Shown here piece after piece: positions 9,691 to 18,400 of a stretch of DNA of 64,000 bases. Origin of the DNA: Fidelibacterota bacterium (GTDB lineage: Bacteria; Fidelibacterota; UBA8477; JABMPR01); assembly GCA_016844955.1 (NCBI GenBank), contig JAERTH010000083.1:79712-143711 (forward strand), given 5' to 3'. Every line of letters starts with the position of its first letter. The stretch's first letter is position 1. The notes below the pieces were generated by a model. It worked only from the letters and a program-made list of their open reading frames with translations, searched no databases and was not told the origin of the DNA. The translations under genes and the position numbers were made by a program.

Positions 9691-9897
9691 CTAAATCTGA
9701 ATAGCTCCACCTTCGATTTCTGGCGGATTATCCATACGTGGAAAAGCAATCCTGTAAGTCAACCCTTGATCTGATTGCTCCTCAATATGGTTGTGCAGTA
9801 GTTCTCCAAGCAGAATGTTGATGAGTGGTGTATCCAAAGTCCGTTTCGTACACTGTTCTCCTGGCGCACCCGAACCATCCCTCTCTATAACCCATGC
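9691..9897 (-). pseudogene. Relic of a histidine kinase C-terminus (HATPase end)
   Basis: Read on the minus strand, this stretch is open up to a TAG at 9691-9693. It encodes a sequence like the end of the intact kinase at 19419-20765: GSGAPGEQ..TKRTL..LINILL, then IEEQSDQGLTYRIAFP, against DNGPGMPAEQQTKRTL..LINILL, then IEEQSDHGLTYRITFP. Hand alignment of 9741-9880 with 19481-19620 is gapless with about 114 of 140 bases identical. The relic begins in frame directly after the TAA of the beta-barrel gene and has no start of its own, so it is a decayed fragment, not a gene. It is not matched to the barrel protein family. Confidence 0.85.
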
Positions 9898-11502
9898 TTA
9901 AAACCGCCGGCTCGCGCTAAGACTAATGCGATAGAAAGTCTGACCATCTTCTTGCTCAAAACGTGATCTCAACTTTAACCGTTGTAACCCTGTTACTCTG
10001 GCTCCCAGCGAGATTTCGGGCAGGTGACGGGTTCTAAAGGTATCCTCCCCAAGAATCTTGTACATGAAAATTTCATCATAGAAATCAATATCCAGCCAGG
10101 GGAGTACCCGCTTTCCTATAGAAGCATAGACACGACCGCCTTCACTCAGGTATGATGACATGGCCATGCCACCAGCATTCATATTGAAATCCAGGGATGT
10201 AAAATCACGTTGGTTCATGGTGAAACCGTATATTTTAATGTGTCGGGAACTACCATCACTACGATAATTTGCCTGCGCTGACAGAGTTAATCCGGAACGC
10301 AGCAGCCAACTCATACTGGTATTCAAAGAATGTCTCACAGCTTCATCGAATTCGGTTCGGGCGGTGTCCAGCAGGTCAATCACATTCTCACGGTAGCTAT
10401 AGCGAACGCTGGTGAGCAAGGATCGCAAGGGGCGCCAGTTCAGAGAGGTCCTAAATCTGGTTATGGAGACCGCCCCCTGTGTGGTGGACTGATCAAACAA
10501 ATCAAGATCAATCTCTGAATAAGCCCTCACTCGTATCCCTTGCTTAAAGCGTAGCGATGAACCCAGAATTAGATATTCCCGGGAGAGCTCAGATCCCTCG
10601 AGTTCAGAGATCGTCCCCACCTGAAAATTACCCATACTGAATCGACGCTCACCCAACAAGCCAAATTTGCTACGCTGGTTAGGGCTATCAATTGAAGTAA
10701 TATTGGCTTCTGCACCACCTACTACCGCTAAACTGATCTGACTGGTTCTCCACGTAATTCCGATTCCATCCATAGTACCCAGGGAGGAGAACTGCGGATG
10801 GTACATTCTGCCAAAGAGATAACTCAATTGCTTGCCAGGGTTGTCATAGCTGAACATGACTGAGTAGAGTTTGCCATCAAAGGTGTCATCCTTGGTTGAT
10901 TGTCTGCCACGCATATAAACACTGGCATCCAGATGTCTGAAGCCCAAATCCTGGATTTTGAATTGTCCATAGACTGACCCACTACTGATACGAGTGGTAT
11001 TGGCGTTGCCACCGCGGTCATCAATCCTGGTGGATATATACCCAGTGAAAGCAGGTGAAAATCGATCCGAATCCAAGCTCATGTTGCTGCGTGACCTTGC
11101 CTGGTAGGCACTGCTGTCCAAAAATACTCGGGTAACCGGCCTTGCAGTAGAAGGAACAACCGCCGTGTCCTGAATACTTGTGCTAACCATCTTCGATTCT
11201 GGCATTGTAAAAATTACCACATCACCAATTTTCCAATCGATATTTTCCAAACCAGCAGCCTGTATTGCCGAAGAGGAACCACTTGACTGTGTGATCACTG
11301 CCCACCCCAGAATAGTGGGGCCACGTTCAATTCTAAGGCTGTCGCCCTGGGTTACTCCAGTTTTTTTGCCCAGGTCGACAAAGGCATTTTCAGCACTGAC
11401 ATAGGTGATGGAGCCCCGAATTATTTCCTGCGAAAATACCGAGCCTGCAATACTGAGTAGCAGGAGACACTGGAGCATTTTGTTGAATAATCTGGTCATC
11501 AA
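9898..11502 (-). CDS. Outer-membrane beta-barrel candidate at the end of the multihaem operon
   Basis: 534 residues with a signal peptide (about 1-24, cleavage near VFSQ). Residues about 28-105 form a small domain (GSITYVSAENAFVDLG, GVTQGDSLRIERG, GWAVI) like the SH3-like repeat found in some exported proteins. From about residue 145 on there are alternating amphipathic strands separated by turns, many aromatic residues, and a C-terminal ASRRF ending in Phe, the usual insertion signal of outer-membrane barrels. The gene overlaps the 10-haem cytochrome gene by 4 nt. In porin-cytochrome conduits a barrel of this kind sheathes a multihaem cytochrome across the outer membrane; that role is inferred from position, as no MtrB/PioB similarity was recognised by eye. 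Confidence 0.8.
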   Translation of the reverse strand: MMTRLFNKMLQCLLLLSIAGSVFSQEIIRGSITYVSAENAFVDLGKKTGVTQGDSLRIERGPTILGWAVITQSSGSSSAIQAAGLENIDWKIGDVVIFTMPESKMVSTSIQDTAVVPSTARPVTRVFLDSSAYQARSRSNMSLDSDRFSPAFTGYISTRIDDRGGNANTTRISSGSVYGQFKIQDLGFRHLDASVYMRGRQSTKDDTFDGKLYSVMFSYDNPGKQLSYLFGRMYHPQFSSLGTMDGIGITWRTSQISLAVVGGAEANITSIDSPNQRSKFGLLGERRFSMGNFQVGTISELEGSELSREYLILGSSLRFKQGIRVRAYSEIDLDLFDQSTTQGAVSITRFRTSLNWRPLRSLLTSVRYSYRENVIDLLDTARTEFDEAVRHSLNTSMSWLLRSGLTLSAQANYRSDGSSRHIKIYGFTMNQRDFTSLDFNMNAGGMAMSSYLSEGGRVYASIGKRVLPWLDIDFYDEIFMYKILGEDTFRTRHLPEISLGARVTGLQRLKLRSRFEQEDGQTFYRISLSASRRF

Positions 11503-12335
11503 TCACCACATTTCGATTCATTGCCCTGTGGATGACAAAAGAAACAGTCATCAGCAGTGACACCCGTCCTGGGGTAGGTTAAGCCATCGCAACGTTCACA
11601 ATTATTTTCCTCACAATGCTCTGAATTCATTCTGGATACATTGTGACATCCCGAACCAAAACAGGTAAACGTGTGGTATTCACCAGGGGTCTGATGGCAA
11701 CTTGCGCAACTTTCCCACTCACCACGATGATTACCACTATAGATCGGGAAAAACACATCATGGTTGATGGCCAGTATTTGATCCCAGGTGGTGGGTGCGT
11801 GGCAGGTGGAACAATCATTTTGTGCCGAAAGACCGGCATGTGCACCGATATCAGCCTGGAAATCTGCCTCATGACATTTTTGACAATCCAATGGTGGCGT
11901 TTGACCTGATGCGGTATGACACAGGTAACACTCAATTGAAAAATGGCCGCCTAATAGTGGAAACAGAGTCTGATCATGAGCCTGATATGACATTTCTGGG
12001 TTCCATCCGTGGGTTGAATGGCAGCGCTCACACCGATTCCCCCAGAAATTTTGATGCACATCCTGATGACAGTCTGAACATTCAGAACCGCTCACATCAA
12101 ACTGGTGGAAGGCTTCAATGGATGCTCCTGAATGGCACTGAGCACAGTTTAAAGTTGTGTGGACACCATTCAGGTGAAATTCTGTATCTACATCGTGGTC
12201 GAAACTTGATACTTCAGGCAAAGGATACCAGGTCCCTGATTGATGACAATCCAAACAGGGTCGGTCAATCTCAATCCCAGACTGCCCTTGAAGTAGCACC
12301 GTGAACAGAAGTAGTGATAGTTTAACGCGTATCAT
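11499..12335 (-). CDS. ~10-haem c-type cytochrome (short paralogue)
   Basis: 278 residues, signal peptide about 1-19, no lipobox. I count nine CXXCH haem-binding motifs plus one CX4CH (CFGSGCH). The N-terminal ~100 and C-terminal ~85 residues closely match the ends of the 1046-residue cytochrome next to it (e.g. NHRGEW, then EHCE..C..CDG, TGVT..DC..CHP). It is therefore a short form lacking the repeated middle. The C-terminal tail has extra cysteines not in haem motifs (CX4CX2C and a final C). The haem proteins of this class mature in the periplasm by cytochrome c biogenesis and pass electrons along stacked haems. It overlaps both neighbours, so it is co-translated with the barrel protein. 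Confidence 0.92.
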   Translation of the reverse strand: MIRVKLSLLLFTVLLQGQSGIEIDRPCLDCHQSGTWYPLPEVSSFDHDVDTEFHLNGVHTTLNCAQCHSGASIEAFHQFDVSGSECSDCHQDVHQNFWGNRCERCHSTHGWNPEMSYQAHDQTLFPLLGGHFSIECYLCHTASGQTPPLDCQKCHEADFQADIGAHAGLSAQNDCSTCHAPTTWDQILAINHDVFFPIYSGNHRGEWESCASCHQTPGEYHTFTCFGSGCHNVSRMNSEHCEENNCERCDGLTYPRTGVTADDCFFCHPQGNESKCGD

Positions 12336-15300
12336 TGTGATCTATCATTTCTGGTTGAGTCAATTTTTTTAGTCGCAAATCAAAAAATAAGTCACCACCA
12401 CAATCATCTTCATCACCATTGGGGTGACAGGTGAGACAATCCTCGGGTGTTACCCCAGTTGCAGGATAGGTAAAACCGTCACAGCTTTCGCACCCATCAT
12501 CTTCACAGTGTTCATTGTTCATCTCAGTGATATTGTGACAACCCCCTCCAAAACAGGTGAAGGTGGCGAAATCAGTTGAATTGACATGACATTGCGAGCA
12601 GTCGCTCCATTCGCCACGATGATTCCCGCTATTAATGGGGAAATATTGCCCATCGTGATCAAAGGATGTAGGTGTCCAGGAAGATTGTACATGGCAGAAG
12701 GCACAATCATAGGGGAAAGATGAGGATTGGTGATTGGGATCAGTTGTAGACTGATAATCCCCCAAATGGCAGCTACCATCTGCACAACTCCGAGGTTGCT
12801 GCAAAATTTCCCAGGCTGTGTGACAGGGCTGGCAGCTCAGGGATGTATGCGCACCTTCAATCATGAATCCGGTGCTAGCTTCATCATGGCCGAACTGAGA
12901 GGGGGTCCAGGCGTTTGTAGTGTGACAGACGCTACAGTCATCTCCAATTCCCATGCTTTCATGAGGTGGATTGCTAGTTGCCTCGAAGTTGTCCGCATGG
13001 CAGGTTGCGGAGGCACAGGTTCTGATTTCTGTGGTGGCCCCCCAGCTTGCATGGCAATTACTACAATCCAGAGTAGAATGGGCACCATCCAACTCAAATC
13101 CCGTCAACTCAAGCGAGTGTGAAAAAACACTGGGGTTCCATTGCTCAGTAGAATGGCAAGGGGCGCAATTGGTTGGATATCCAAGCGCGAGGTGAGCTGG
13201 TTCCAGGGCGTTGGTGTATTGTACCATGTGGCAGGTGCTGCATTCCAGGTTTGTCGAACTATGCTCGAATATGGAAGGTTGCCAGCTTGACTGGTCATGA
13301 CAGTTTTCACACAGCGTTGAGGAGTATCCATATTCTCCATGATCAGGATTTGCTGTGTTGTCATAATTGGACTGGTGACAGCCAGTACAGGTATTAATCA
13401 GATCACTATATGGAGTGGTTGTATGACAGTCTAAACAGGCCAGATCGAGATGTGCTCCGCTGATACTGAATTCCGTTTGCTCGTTGTGAAGCCATTGACT
13501 CGGAATCCATGCACCAGACGTATGGCAGGCTTCGCAGCTTGTCCCGAAGTCAGCATCTTGGTGAGGTGGCGTGGTGGAAGCATTGTACTGTACCGCATGG
13601 CAATTAACACAAGCCACCATCTGGCTCTCATGCGAAAAGATAGCTGGCTTCCAACTGGACTGGGAATGACAGGTTTCACATAAATCAGCGGGTATACCTG
13701 AAGCTTCATGATCAGGATCAATGGTGGCTGAATAATCACTCTGGTGACAGCTAGAACAGGCATCATCCAGCGAGCTGTAGGGTGAACTTGTATGGCAATC
13801 CTGGCAGGGTATTCCAAGATGGGCTCCCGAAACATCGAAATCTGTATTCTCAGCATGCAGCCAGGTGCCTGGAGTCCAGGCCGCAGATGCATGACATCCT
13901 TCGCAATCAGTCCCAAAGGCGGCGGCAGTATGAGGTGGGGTCGTTGTTGCATCGTATTGAACCTGGTGGCAGGTGACACAGGCCGGTGCCTGGGTCTCGT
14001 GTGAAAATATTGCCGGCATCCAGACATTCTGAGTATGACAGGTCTCACACAACTCGATGGGAATTCCAATAGCCTCATGATCAGGATTGGTTGTTCCTGC
14101 ATATTCAGAAACATGACAACCATCACACGTGGTGGGGAGGTCATAGCCGCTTGAGTGGCAGGCCATGCATTCCAGATCAGCATGAATCCCTTCCAGCGGG
14201 AATTGGGTTTCACTGTGATCAATCTCTTCTGACATCCAATCTGTGGTAGAATGACATACCTCGCAGTTGTCAGGTATACCCGCTGATATATGATTGGGCT
14301 CTAGTGAAGATTCATAATCATCCCTGTGACATTCATAACAGGTGGTAGATTGTTCAGCCCATGGAACTAAGGTATGACAGTCTGTGCAGGAACTCTCCAC
14401 GTGTGCCCCAGTCAGTGGATAATCAGTGTCTGAATCATGATCCCATAAACCTGGTACCCAATCCACTTCAGTATGACAGTGGTCGCAGGTCTGATCAAAA
14501 TCTGCTTCCTCATGGGGGGGGGATTCAGTGGTTTGCCAGGCGTCAAGATGACAACCCGCACAGGTCTTGGGTGTATCATCAAAATGCTGCCCCTCGTGGC
14601 ATCCAGAACAACTTGTTTCTACGTGTGACCCCTTCAGAATAAAGCCGGTCTGTTCATGCGCAAAGAGTGAGTTCCAGTCAAAACTATCATGGCAATCCTC
14701 ACAATCCATGGGGTATCCCTGAGTAGCATGCGCAGGAGTGGCACTAGCATTGTAATCATCCAGGTGACAGCCCTCGCATTGTGTAGGTGCAGCATCTGCA
14801 GATTGCGTATGACAACTTGTGCAAGTCTCAGTATTATGGCTACCAAGGAGTGGAAACTGAGTCTCGGAATGATCGAAAATGGATGGCTCCCAATTTAGAG
14901 CGGATTCTAAGTGACAGCTCTCACAATCCTTTCCCAGGGCAAGTGTAGTATGGGATGGAGTCCGGCTTTCTTGAAATTCACTACTGTGGCAGCCATAACA
15001 ATCCAGAGCCAGGCTGCTGGACTGGCTGGGGCCACCCACATGACAGCTTTCGCAGCCCAGTGAGCGGTGGGGGCCTTTCAGAGGGAAGTTGGTCAAATCA
15101 TGGTTTTGTTGCTGAGTTGAGAGTGCCCATGAATCTGAGGAATGACAGCGTCTGCAATCATCACCCCATTGGTCCTGGTGAATGTCCTCATGACAGGAGC
15201 TGCACTCCTGTGAAATGCGACCGAAATCATGCTGTTCCTTGGGGGTGGAACCCGTATGACAATGATTGCAGCTAATTTCCCCATGAACGCCCTTTAACTC

Positions 15301-15462
15301 GAACCCTGTGGAGACATGCAGGAATCCCTGACCTACATCAGTAGTCCAGTCTGTCCCTGTATGGCAGGTGCTACAGGTTAGTTCTGTATCAATTCCCTGG
15401 CCATCCTGAGACAATCCCGGCAACCCAGTCAAGAGAGCTATTGTCACCCAAAGGAATCTCAT
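12322..15462 (-). CDS. Giant ~40-haem c-type cytochrome
   Basis: 1046 residues with an N-terminal signal peptide (MRFLWVTIALLTGLPGLSQ). I count 37 CXXCH motifs plus three CX4CH (CASATCH, CADGSCH, CFGGGCH), so up to 40 c-type haems, a very high number for one polypeptide. Haem motifs recur every ~20-30 residues with spacer signatures F.H..T.F.L.G.H....C..CH and CH..DY.....P.H. A 123-residue, five-haem unit is repeated (see repeat entry). The C-terminus has the EHCEDDGCESCDG tail shared with the 278-residue paralogue. Likely periplasmic or extracellular electron wire. Overlaps the upstream 20-haem gene by 4 nt and the downstream gene by 14 nt. The substrate is not evident. Confidence 0.93.
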   Translation of the reverse strand: MRFLWVTIALLTGLPGLSQDGQGIDTELTCSTCHTGTDWTTDVGQGFLHVSTGFELKGVHGEISCNHCHTGSTPKEQHDFGRISQECSSCHEDIHQDQWGDDCRRCHSSDSWALSTQQQNHDLTNFPLKGPHRSLGCESCHVGGPSQSSSLALDCYGCHSSEFQESRTPSHTTLALGKDCESCHLESALNWEPSIFDHSETQFPLLGSHNTETCTSCHTQSADAAPTQCEGCHLDDYNASATPAHATQGYPMDCEDCHDSFDWNSLFAHEQTGFILKGSHVETSCSGCHEGQHFDDTPKTCAGCHLDAWQTTESPPHEEADFDQTCDHCHTEVDWVPGLWDHDSDTDYPLTGAHVESSCTDCHTLVPWAEQSTTCYECHRDDYESSLEPNHISAGIPDNCEVCHSTTDWMSEEIDHSETQFPLEGIHADLECMACHSSGYDLPTTCDGCHVSEYAGTTNPDHEAIGIPIELCETCHTQNVWMPAIFSHETQAPACVTCHQVQYDATTTPPHTAAAFGTDCEGCHASAAWTPGTWLHAENTDFDVSGAHLGIPCQDCHTSSPYSSLDDACSSCHQSDYSATIDPDHEASGIPADLCETCHSQSSWKPAIFSHESQMVACVNCHAVQYNASTTPPHQDADFGTSCEACHTSGAWIPSQWLHNEQTEFSISGAHLDLACLDCHTTTPYSDLINTCTGCHQSNYDNTANPDHGEYGYSSTLCENCHDQSSWQPSIFEHSSTNLECSTCHMVQYTNALEPAHLALGYPTNCAPCHSTEQWNPSVFSHSLELTGFELDGAHSTLDCSNCHASWGATTEIRTCASATCHADNFEATSNPPHESMGIGDDCSVCHTTNAWTPSQFGHDEASTGFMIEGAHTSLSCQPCHTAWEILQQPRSCADGSCHLGDYQSTTDPNHQSSSFPYDCAFCHVQSSWTPTSFDHDGQYFPINSGNHRGEWSDCSQCHVNSTDFATFTCFGGGCHNITEMNNEHCEDDGCESCDGFTYPATGVTPEDCLTCHPNGDEDDCGGDLFFDLRLKKLTQPEMIDHNDTR
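13312..14049 (-). repeat. Two 369-bp units inside the giant cytochrome gene
   Basis: The codons for CETCHTQ, CETCHSQ and CENCHDQ begin at 14049, 13680 and 13311 on the minus strand, exactly 369 bp (123 codons) apart. Each full unit carries five CXXCH motifs in the order CETCH, CV[TN]CH, CE[GA]CH, C[QL]DCH, C[ST][SG]CH. The third copy diverges after its first two motifs. Confidence 0.85.
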
Positions 15463-17090
15463 TGCTTGAAATCCCCAAAACTATGACAATCCTGGCAGGT
15501 GTGGGGAATGGGTCTAAACCTGATATTATCAATCGCTGCCTCGAATTTGTGACATTGTCCACAACTCAGGTTTTCATGTTGTCCATCCAATGGGAATTCC
15601 GTAAGCGAGCCATGTTGAAAATTGGCAATACTCCAGGTGGCGGTGCCATGACAATCTTCACATGCTTTATCCGCAAATTGCTTTGAGTGTACCTCCAGAT
15701 GGCAGTCAGCACAATTCAGATTGGTATTCTCATACACAATCATTTTCCCCTGAGCTTTGTGACAGGCTCCACAACTCAACGCAGAATGTTTGCCAGTCAG
15801 AGGGAAAAAGGTGGTGGAGTGATCAAAAATCAAATCAGCCCATTCAGTGGTCTTATGACAATTCTCGCACCACTTTCCGTTTGTTTGATAACGTGAGAAT
15901 TGCCCTCCATGAGCATTATCATGACAAACTGCACATTCCCTAGATTGCCATTGATAGATGGGTTCACCCGCTTCAAGATGGCAAAAAATACAGGGCTGTG
16001 CCAGATGGGCACCATCTAGAGGGAAGCGAGTCTTGTTGTGTTCGATAACACCGAATAGGGATGGAAAGAAACCGCGTACATTATGGCATCCATCACAAGA
16101 GCTGTTACGCTCTGATGGCCGGAACGTGGTCTTGTGGTAATCCTCATGACAATCTGAACATGCATCATAACTTGCGATTTCTTTAAAGCGATCTTCAGAA
16201 GTATGACAGGTATTGCAATCCACACTCACGTGCTTCCCGATTAAAGGGAATCTGGTTTTGTTGTGATTAAAAGCGCTGGTCATATCTTCGATTTTAAAGG
16301 TACGTACTGTATGGCATTTGAGGCAATTATTGCCAAACGAACCCTTATGCTCATCAGCGTGACAGTCCGTGCATAATTCAAATTTTAAACCAGTAAAACG
16401 CTGAGCCTGGAATGTTTCAACAGGATCAAGTTGTTCCTTATGACATTTTTCACAGCTGATCTTTTTGTGGGCGCCTTTCAAAGGAAAATCGGTGCGCTGA
16501 TCATGTTTATATGTTTCTCTGGCATCCTGCCAGGAATTGGTAGTATGGCAATCCTCACAAACCTGGGGGCTAAATTCACCCACATGTACATCCACATGAC
16601 ACTCAGCGCACGTCTGGCTGAGTCCCAGAAAAGTTGAATTGAGTGCGTCATGACTGTTTTGATCCTGGGCATATTCAAGCACTACTTTATCCCGCACAAA
16701 ATCAGCTTTGTGGCATTGCCGACAATCCAGACCAATATGCTTCCCCTCCAACCTGTACCCCGTAAGTGAGTGATCGAACTCCTTTTGAGAAGGCTCCCAG
16801 TGGATCATTTCGAAATCTCGATCGAGATGATCACGGTGACAAACCAGGCAATTCTCATCCTCCAGTTGACCATGAAATCCACGTTTGGTTTCAATTCTGT
16901 GCCTGATGGGAGCATGGCAGTTCAGGCAATTGGGACTCAAATCTTGACTGCCCCAGGTATGGCAGGTTAAACACTTTGTGAATCCCGAGAGATGGGCATG
17001 CGATTCAGCCAGTGGACCAGGGCTGAGTTGGGCAAAAAGGGAAGGCATAAGAATCAATGCCCAGATAAATCTAAAGGCGAAGGATCTCAT
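15459..17090 (-). CDS. 20-haem c-type cytochrome
   Basis: 543 residues, signal peptide about 1-20 (ends SLFAQ), no lipobox or membrane helix after it. I count 20 canonical CXXCH motifs spread along the whole length. The recurring block F.H..T.FPL.GKH....C..CH supplies the distal His ligands (H of FDH and of GKH/GAH). Such proteins are periplasmic electron carriers. It lies between the inner-membrane oxidoreductase gene and the longer cytochromes and overlaps both by 4 nt, which suits a role as the first periplasmic acceptor. Unlike the two downstream cytochromes it has no CX4CH motif and no cysteine tail. Confidence 0.92.
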   Translation of the reverse strand: MRSFAFRFIWALILMPSLFAQLSPGPLAESHAHLSGFTKCLTCHTWGSQDLSPNCLNCHAPIRHRIETKRGFHGQLEDENCLVCHRDHLDRDFEMIHWEPSQKEFDHSLTGYRLEGKHIGLDCRQCHKADFVRDKVVLEYAQDQNSHDALNSTFLGLSQTCAECHVDVHVGEFSPQVCEDCHTTNSWQDARETYKHDQRTDFPLKGAHKKISCEKCHKEQLDPVETFQAQRFTGLKFELCTDCHADEHKGSFGNNCLKCHTVRTFKIEDMTSAFNHNKTRFPLIGKHVSVDCNTCHTSEDRFKEIASYDACSDCHEDYHKTTFRPSERNSSCDGCHNVRGFFPSLFGVIEHNKTRFPLDGAHLAQPCIFCHLEAGEPIYQWQSRECAVCHDNAHGGQFSRYQTNGKWCENCHKTTEWADLIFDHSTTFFPLTGKHSALSCGACHKAQGKMIVYENTNLNCADCHLEVHSKQFADKACEDCHGTATWSIANFQHGSLTEFPLDGQHENLSCGQCHKFEAAIDNIRFRPIPHTCQDCHSFGDFKQ

Positions 17091-18400
17091 GTTATGGTAG
17101 CAGTTCCAAATTGTACACCAATTGAATTCATCAATTTGAATGGGGCTATACCACCCGCAAAAATAAAAACAGAATCATTCTGGATTTGAACCGTCTCTCC
17201 TTTATGCTGCAGAATAACATGATCCTCATGGATTGATTCAGGAGTTGATTCATAGAGAATATTGATCCAGCCATTTTTAACTGCTTTTACAAGTTGCTCT
17301 TCATTGCGTGTTTTTATTCGGGTCAGGGCAGGTTTTCGGTAGGAGAGGGTCACTGTATTACCAGTCTGTTGTCCTAAACCGACTGCAGCCTCAACGGCTG
17401 AATCACCACCCCCAACAACCAGAATGTGGCGATTCTGATAACTCTCCGCATCCATGAGCTTATAGGAAACCTTTTTCAGCCCTTCACCGGGAATATTCAG
17501 TTTGCGAGGGGTTCCCCTTCTCCCCAGAGCCAGAACGACAAATTGAGTATGAAATCTATCAGAACTGGTTTGTAAGCTATAAGCATCGCCATTTCTTTCA
17601 AGGGCGAGTAATTGGTGTCCACTATGAAATTCAAGCTGATGCGTATCCATAATTTGGTCCCAGATATCCAGTAATTCTTCCTTAGAATACTCCTGCTTAT
17701 CCATTAAACCATAGCCGGGCATTTCAATGGGCTGAACCATAACCAGTTTACGACGGGGATATTGAAGGATGGTACCACCAGGTTCAGTCTGATCCAGGAG
17801 CATCACTGGAATATTCATCTCAAGCAGAGAAATAGCGCAGGAAAGTCCTGCAGGACCAGCACCCATAACGATCACGGGCTGGCTCCGCAGACTTCCCTCA
17901 AGCCTCTCCCGTATGGTATTTGCCACACGGACACCCTGATTTACAGCGTTCCTGATGAGAGCCAAACCACCCAGTTCACCAATTATAAAAACATTTTTCA
18001 GGTTGCTCTCAAGATCCCCACTCAGGCTGGGGATGTCTTCACGACTCGTGGTGTCACCCAGAGCGACCTCAATTCCTCCCACCGGGCAACTTTCCATGCA
18101 GACTTCATGACCCACACACTTACTACCATTGATGAGTACGGCTTTTCCGCCTACCAAGCCCAGAACTTCACCTTCAGGGCAAACCTTGGTGCAAATACCA
18201 CAACCGATACAGCGTGAGAGGTCAATGATGGGGTGCTGCATCAGTGCTTTATTGGCACCCGTGCGCATCGCCTCATCCAGCTTGACCCTGGTTTGCTGCT
18301 GTTTCCTATTCCAGCGCCTTAGGTAGGGGATTGTAAAGGCAAAAATTAAGAGGCCTCCAATAAGCCAGGAGAGCAATGATTCGTTGTTCAGAAAATCCAT
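17087..18400 (-). CDS. Membrane-anchored 2[4Fe-4S] FAD/NAD(P)-dependent oxidoreductase
   Basis: 437 residues. One N-terminal membrane segment (about 8-27) is followed by basic residues, so the body should be cytoplasmic. A ferredoxin-like region holds C64-C67-C70-C74 (CIGCGIC..VCP) and C95-C101-C105 (CVGHEVCMESCP), with H98 where a fourth cysteine is usual. Then comes a thioredoxin-reductase-like two-dinucleotide fold: GAGPAG at 180-185 for FAD and GGGDSA at 330-335 for NAD(P)H. No redox CXXC disulfide is present, so it is not a thioredoxin reductase. It probably moves electrons between NAD(P)H and the membrane subunit encoded just upstream (13-nt overlap) and so feeds the cytochromes. Direction of flow is inferred. 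Confidence 0.85.
   Translation of the reverse strand: MDFLNNESLLSWLIGGLLIFAFTIPYLRRWNRKQQQTRVKLDEAMRTGANKALMQHPIIDLSRCIGCGICTKVCPEGEVLGLVGGKAVLINGSKCVGHEVCMESCPVGGIEVALGDTTSREDIPSLSGDLESNLKNVFIIGELGGLALIRNAVNQGVRVANTIRERLEGSLRSQPVIVMGAGPAGLSCAISLLEMNIPVMLLDQTEPGGTILQYPRRKLVMVQPIEMPGYGLMDKQEYSKEELLDIWDQIMDTHQLEFHSGHQLLALERNGDAYSLQTSSDRFHTQFVVLALGRRGTPRKLNIPGEGLKKVSYKLMDAESYQNRHILVVGGGDSAVEAAVGLGQQTGNTVTLSYRKPALTRIKTRNEEQLVKAVKNGWINILYESTPESIHEDHVILQHKGETVQIQNDSVFIFAGGIAPFKLMNSIGVQFGTATIT

Noticed and set aside
9691..9897. Relic treated as a C-terminal extension of the barrel protein by readthrough
   Set aside because: It is in frame after the TAA, but it is clearly homologous to a cytoplasmic kinase domain, which makes no sense on an outer-membrane barrel ending in Phe.
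11795..12304. 169-residue + strand frame opposite the short cytochrome gene
   Set aside because: Shadow of the cytochrome codons with no recognisable motif.
13431..14222. Long antisense reading frame (263 residues) inside the giant cytochrome gene
   Set aside because: It is on the same strand as the cytochrome in another frame, has repeat-driven openness, no signal or domain, and the cytochrome frame is certain from its haem motifs.
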